Assembly: GCA_947456005.1 (NCBI GenBank)
Contig: CANGRP010000119.1
Coordinates: 1 to 8,080, forward strand
Direction of reading: 5' to 3'
DNA: 8,080 nt
Source: Caulobacteraceae bacterium
GTDB taxonomy: Bacteria > Pseudomonadota > Alphaproteobacteria > Caulobacterales > Caulobacteraceae
The notes below the pieces were generated by a model, which did not search any database, was not told where the DNA came from, and saw only the letters and a program-made list of their open reading frames with translations. Each line of letters starts with the position of its first letter. Position 1 is the first letter of the stretch. This document shows positions 6,215 to 8,080 of this stretch, piece after piece. A program made the translations under genes and the position numbers.

Positions 6215-8080
6215 TTACTCCGCAGGCGCTGGAGACGGCGCTTCAGGCCCCCCCTGGGGGATTCGCACGCCTTCGTAGGCCCGCTTCCGCGCCCTTAGTC
6301 CGACGCGGCGGCGGATGGCGTCGAACACCGTACCGAATCTCTCCGAAAGCACCTTCGGCATGGCCAGCATGACCGGGGTGAGGATCAGGGTCAGGAGGGT
6401 CGCGAAGGAAAGCCCCCAGACCACCGCGGCGGACAGCTGCACCCACTGTCCCGAACCCGGAGCCTGGTATTCCAGCACCAGGTTATGGAAGTTGGGGTGG
6501 AACTGGAACATCAGCGGCAGCAGCCCGACCACGGTCACCAGGGTGGTCAGCATGACCGGACGGAACCGCTGCGCCGCCGACCGGACGGCGGCCTCGTGCG
6601 CATTGTAGCCCGCCCGACGCAGCGGGTAGAAACTATCCACCAGGACGATGTTGTGGCCCACCACCACCCCGGCGAGCGCCACGACGCCAGTCCCCAGCAT
6701 GATCACCGAGATGTAGTTGAAGGTGTTGGCGACATTGACCACCACCCCAAGAAGCACGCCGACGGTGGACAACAGCACGGCGAACAGCGTCACGGCCACG
6801 CCCCAGAAGCTGTTGAACTGCCAAAGGAGGATGATCATCATCATGAAGAGGGCGGCGAAGATCGCCGTGATGAAGAACAGGACCGCAGCCCGTCCCTCCT
6901 CGTCCGCCCCCGTAAACTTCCATTTCACGGAGGCGTCGAGAGGCGCCTTCTCCAGCCAGGGGCGCAGTTCGGCGATCTTCTGGTTGGACGCCACCCCCTC
7001 GGGAACATTGGCCTGGATGACCACAAGCCTCTGCCCATCCCGGCGTTGGATTTGGGTCACCTGTTGCGCAGGCTGGCGGTCCACGAAATAGCTCGCTGGC
7101 ACCGGCCCAAAGGGTGTGCCGATCTTGAGGGAGTCGAGAGCGTCCAGATTACGCCCGTCGGGTGTGAACCGGACCCGGATGTCCAGTTCGTCCTCAGCGT
7201 CATCCGGACGGAAGCGACCCACCAGCACGCCGGTCGTGGTGTACTGGATCGCCTGCCCCACGGTCAGGACGTCGACGCCGTACCGGCCCGCAGCCTCGCG
7301 ATCCACGGCCAGGTTCCACTCGATCCCTGGCGAGGTGCGGTTGTCCTCAAGCTCGATGATCTGGGGGTCCCCGCTGAGCTTGGCCTTGACCAGATCCGCT
7401 GCGGCGTTGATGGCGGCGGGATTGTTGCTGCGGAGCTCGACCTGGATCGCCTTGCCGGTCGGCGGGCCGGCTTCAGGGGCGCGGACCTCGGTCTCGAGGC
7501 CGGGGATGTCAGCGACGCGACGGCGCACCTCGGCCGCGAGTTCCGAGCCCTTCAGCCCAAGCCGAACCCGGTCCTCATACTTGAGGAACTCCACCTCCAT
7601 CGTCCCGATGGTGTCGTTCGGAGGCCCGAAACCGCCGCCGCCAAAGGAAGTTCCCGACCGGGCGCCCGACCGGACATAGAGCGCCCGCACCCCCTCCATG
7701 CCCAGAACCCGCGCCTCGACCTGCCGGACGAGGTCGTCCTGGGCCTGAGCGTTCAGGTTGCCCCGGGCCTTGACATAGACCTGGACGCTCTCCGGATCCT
7801 CATCGAGGAAGAACTCGACCCTGTGGGGCGTACTGGCGAACCAGACGAAGATCGCGATGACGATAGCGAACGTGCTCGCCAGCACCCGGAAGGGATGGTG
7901 GGACAGGTAGTCCACCGTCCGGGCGTACCAGCCCATGAAGCCCTTCATCTCCTTGGGATCACCGCGTTCGGACTTCTCGAGTTCCGCCAGTTCCTCCGCA
8001 TCCGCCTTGCGTTCCTTCGCGAAGATCGACCCCAGGGCCGGGGTGAAGATCAGCGCGATGAAGATCGAGGCTCCCAGCAC
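6215..8080 (-). CDS. RND-family efflux permease, C-terminal part, cut by window edge
   Basis: Proton-driven resistance-nodulation-division pump of the inner membrane, HAE/AcrB-like, normally a trimer working with a periplasmic adaptor and outer-membrane channel. The frame stays open to base 8080, so the true start is to the right; the GTG read at 8080-8078 is internal. About 621 of an expected 1030-1080 residues are visible. In visible numbering: end of TM6 about 1-20 (IALIFTPALGS), charged cytoplasmic linker 21-60, TM7 about 65-83, second periplasmic porter/docking loop about 84-397 with a glycine-rich stretch at 147-152, then TM8 398-419, TM9 426-448, TM10 460-482, TM11 508-526, TM12 553-575 and a Pro/Ala-rich tail. 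FRPVMLTTLVTVVGLLPLMF (506-525) is the typical TM11 signature. TM10 reads AGVVVGHNIVLVDSF where AcrB has its Lys940 region. The TM4 aspartates of the proton relay and any adaptor gene lie outside. The soluble loop and lack of CzcA motifs favour a drug/hydrophobe pump over a metal one; substrate unknown. Confidence 0.93.
   Translation of the reverse strand: MLGASIFIALIFTPALGSIFAKERKADAEELAELEKSERGDPKEMKGFMGWYARTVDYLSHHPFRVLASTFAIVIAIFVWFASTPHRVEFFLDEDPESVQVYVKARGNLNAQAQDDLVRQVEARVLGMEGVRALYVRSGARSGTSFGGGGFGPPNDTIGTMEVEFLKYEDRVRLGLKGSELAAEVRRRVADIPGLETEVRAPEAGPPTGKAIQVELRSNNPAAINAAADLVKAKLSGDPQIIELEDNRTSPGIEWNLAVDREAAGRYGVDVLTVGQAIQYTTTGVLVGRFRPDDAEDELDIRVRFTPDGRNLDALDSLKIGTPFGPVPASYFVDRQPAQQVTQIQRRDGQRLVVIQANVPEGVASNQKIAELRPWLEKAPLDASVKWKFTGADEEGRAAVLFFITAIFAALFMMMIILLWQFNSFWGVAVTLFAVLLSTVGVLLGVVVNVANTFNYISVIMLGTGVVALAGVVVGHNIVLVDSFYPLRRAGYNAHEAAVRSAAQRFRPVMLTTLVTVVGLLPLMFQFHPNFHNLVLEYQAPGSGQWVQLSAAVVWGLSFATLLTLILTPVMLAMPKVLSERFGTVFDAIRRRVGLRARKRAYEGVRIPQGGPEAPSPAPAE

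Noticed and set aside
6246..6260. Run of C then G (ccccccctggggg) as a terminator for the convergent genes
   Set aside because: The halves are separated by almost no loop, no T-run follows on either strand, and it lies within RND codons for the Pro/Gly-rich tail.
7116..7679. 187-codon plus-strand frame opposite the RND gene
   Set aside because: It is Ser/Arg/Pro-rich and antisense to a strongly supported RND periplasmic domain, so it is a shadow frame.
1..8080. Defence island, mobile element, CRISPR array or biosynthetic cluster
   Set aside because: No transposase, integrase, repeat array, toxin-antitoxin pair or carrier-protein gene is seen. Composition is even throughout and all genes fit core or common chromosomal families.

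Overview
The window is about 8 kb of dense, GC-rich bacterial chromosome. Five genes read rightward, one reads leftward at the right end, and two of the six are cut by the window edges. Very high G+C, strong third-position G/C bias, ATGA-type gene overlaps, and proteins typical of Alphaproteobacteria (a glutamine-dependent NAD+ synthetase, an Atm1-type ABC exporter, a bestrophin-like DUF4239 membrane protein and an HAE-type RND pump) suggest an alphaproteobacterium. Caulobacterales (Caulobacter, Phenylobacterium or Brevundimonas) is my best guess, but this is inference and no marker gene in the window settles it.

Layout, left to right. (1) Positions 2-967 (+): C-terminal ~321 residues of a class I/II PLP-dependent aminotransferase whose start lies left of the window. 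(2) 968-1050: short intergenic gap with a weak possible promoter. (3) 1051-1863 (+): four-TM bestrophin-like (DUF4239) membrane protein. (4) 1918-3585 (+): nadE, glutamine-dependent NAD+ synthetase. (5) 3582-4361 (+): putative lipoprotein with two repeated Ig-like/beta-sandwich-like segments, overlapping nadE by 4 bp. (6) 4373-6211 (+): Atm1/ABCB7-type ABC exporter, with a Shine-Dalgarno that overlaps the lipoprotein stop codon. (7) 6215-8080 (-): C-terminal ~620 residues of an RND efflux permease, convergent with the ABC gene and only 3 bp from it; its start lies right of the window.

How they work together. nadE, the lipoprotein gene and the Atm1-type gene are packed tightly enough to be one transcription unit, possibly including the DUF4239 gene upstream. 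NadE performs the last step of NAD+ synthesis. The Atm1-type exporter probably moves glutathione-linked sulfur or metal compounds across the inner membrane. The RND pump would expel drugs or other toxic compounds across the envelope with partners outside the window. I see no direct biochemical link among them and no defence system, mobile element, CRISPR array, tRNA or rRNA. The region looks like ordinary core chromosome. The least characterised parts are the DUF4239 protein and the lipoprotein. No intergenic gap exceeds 100 bp.
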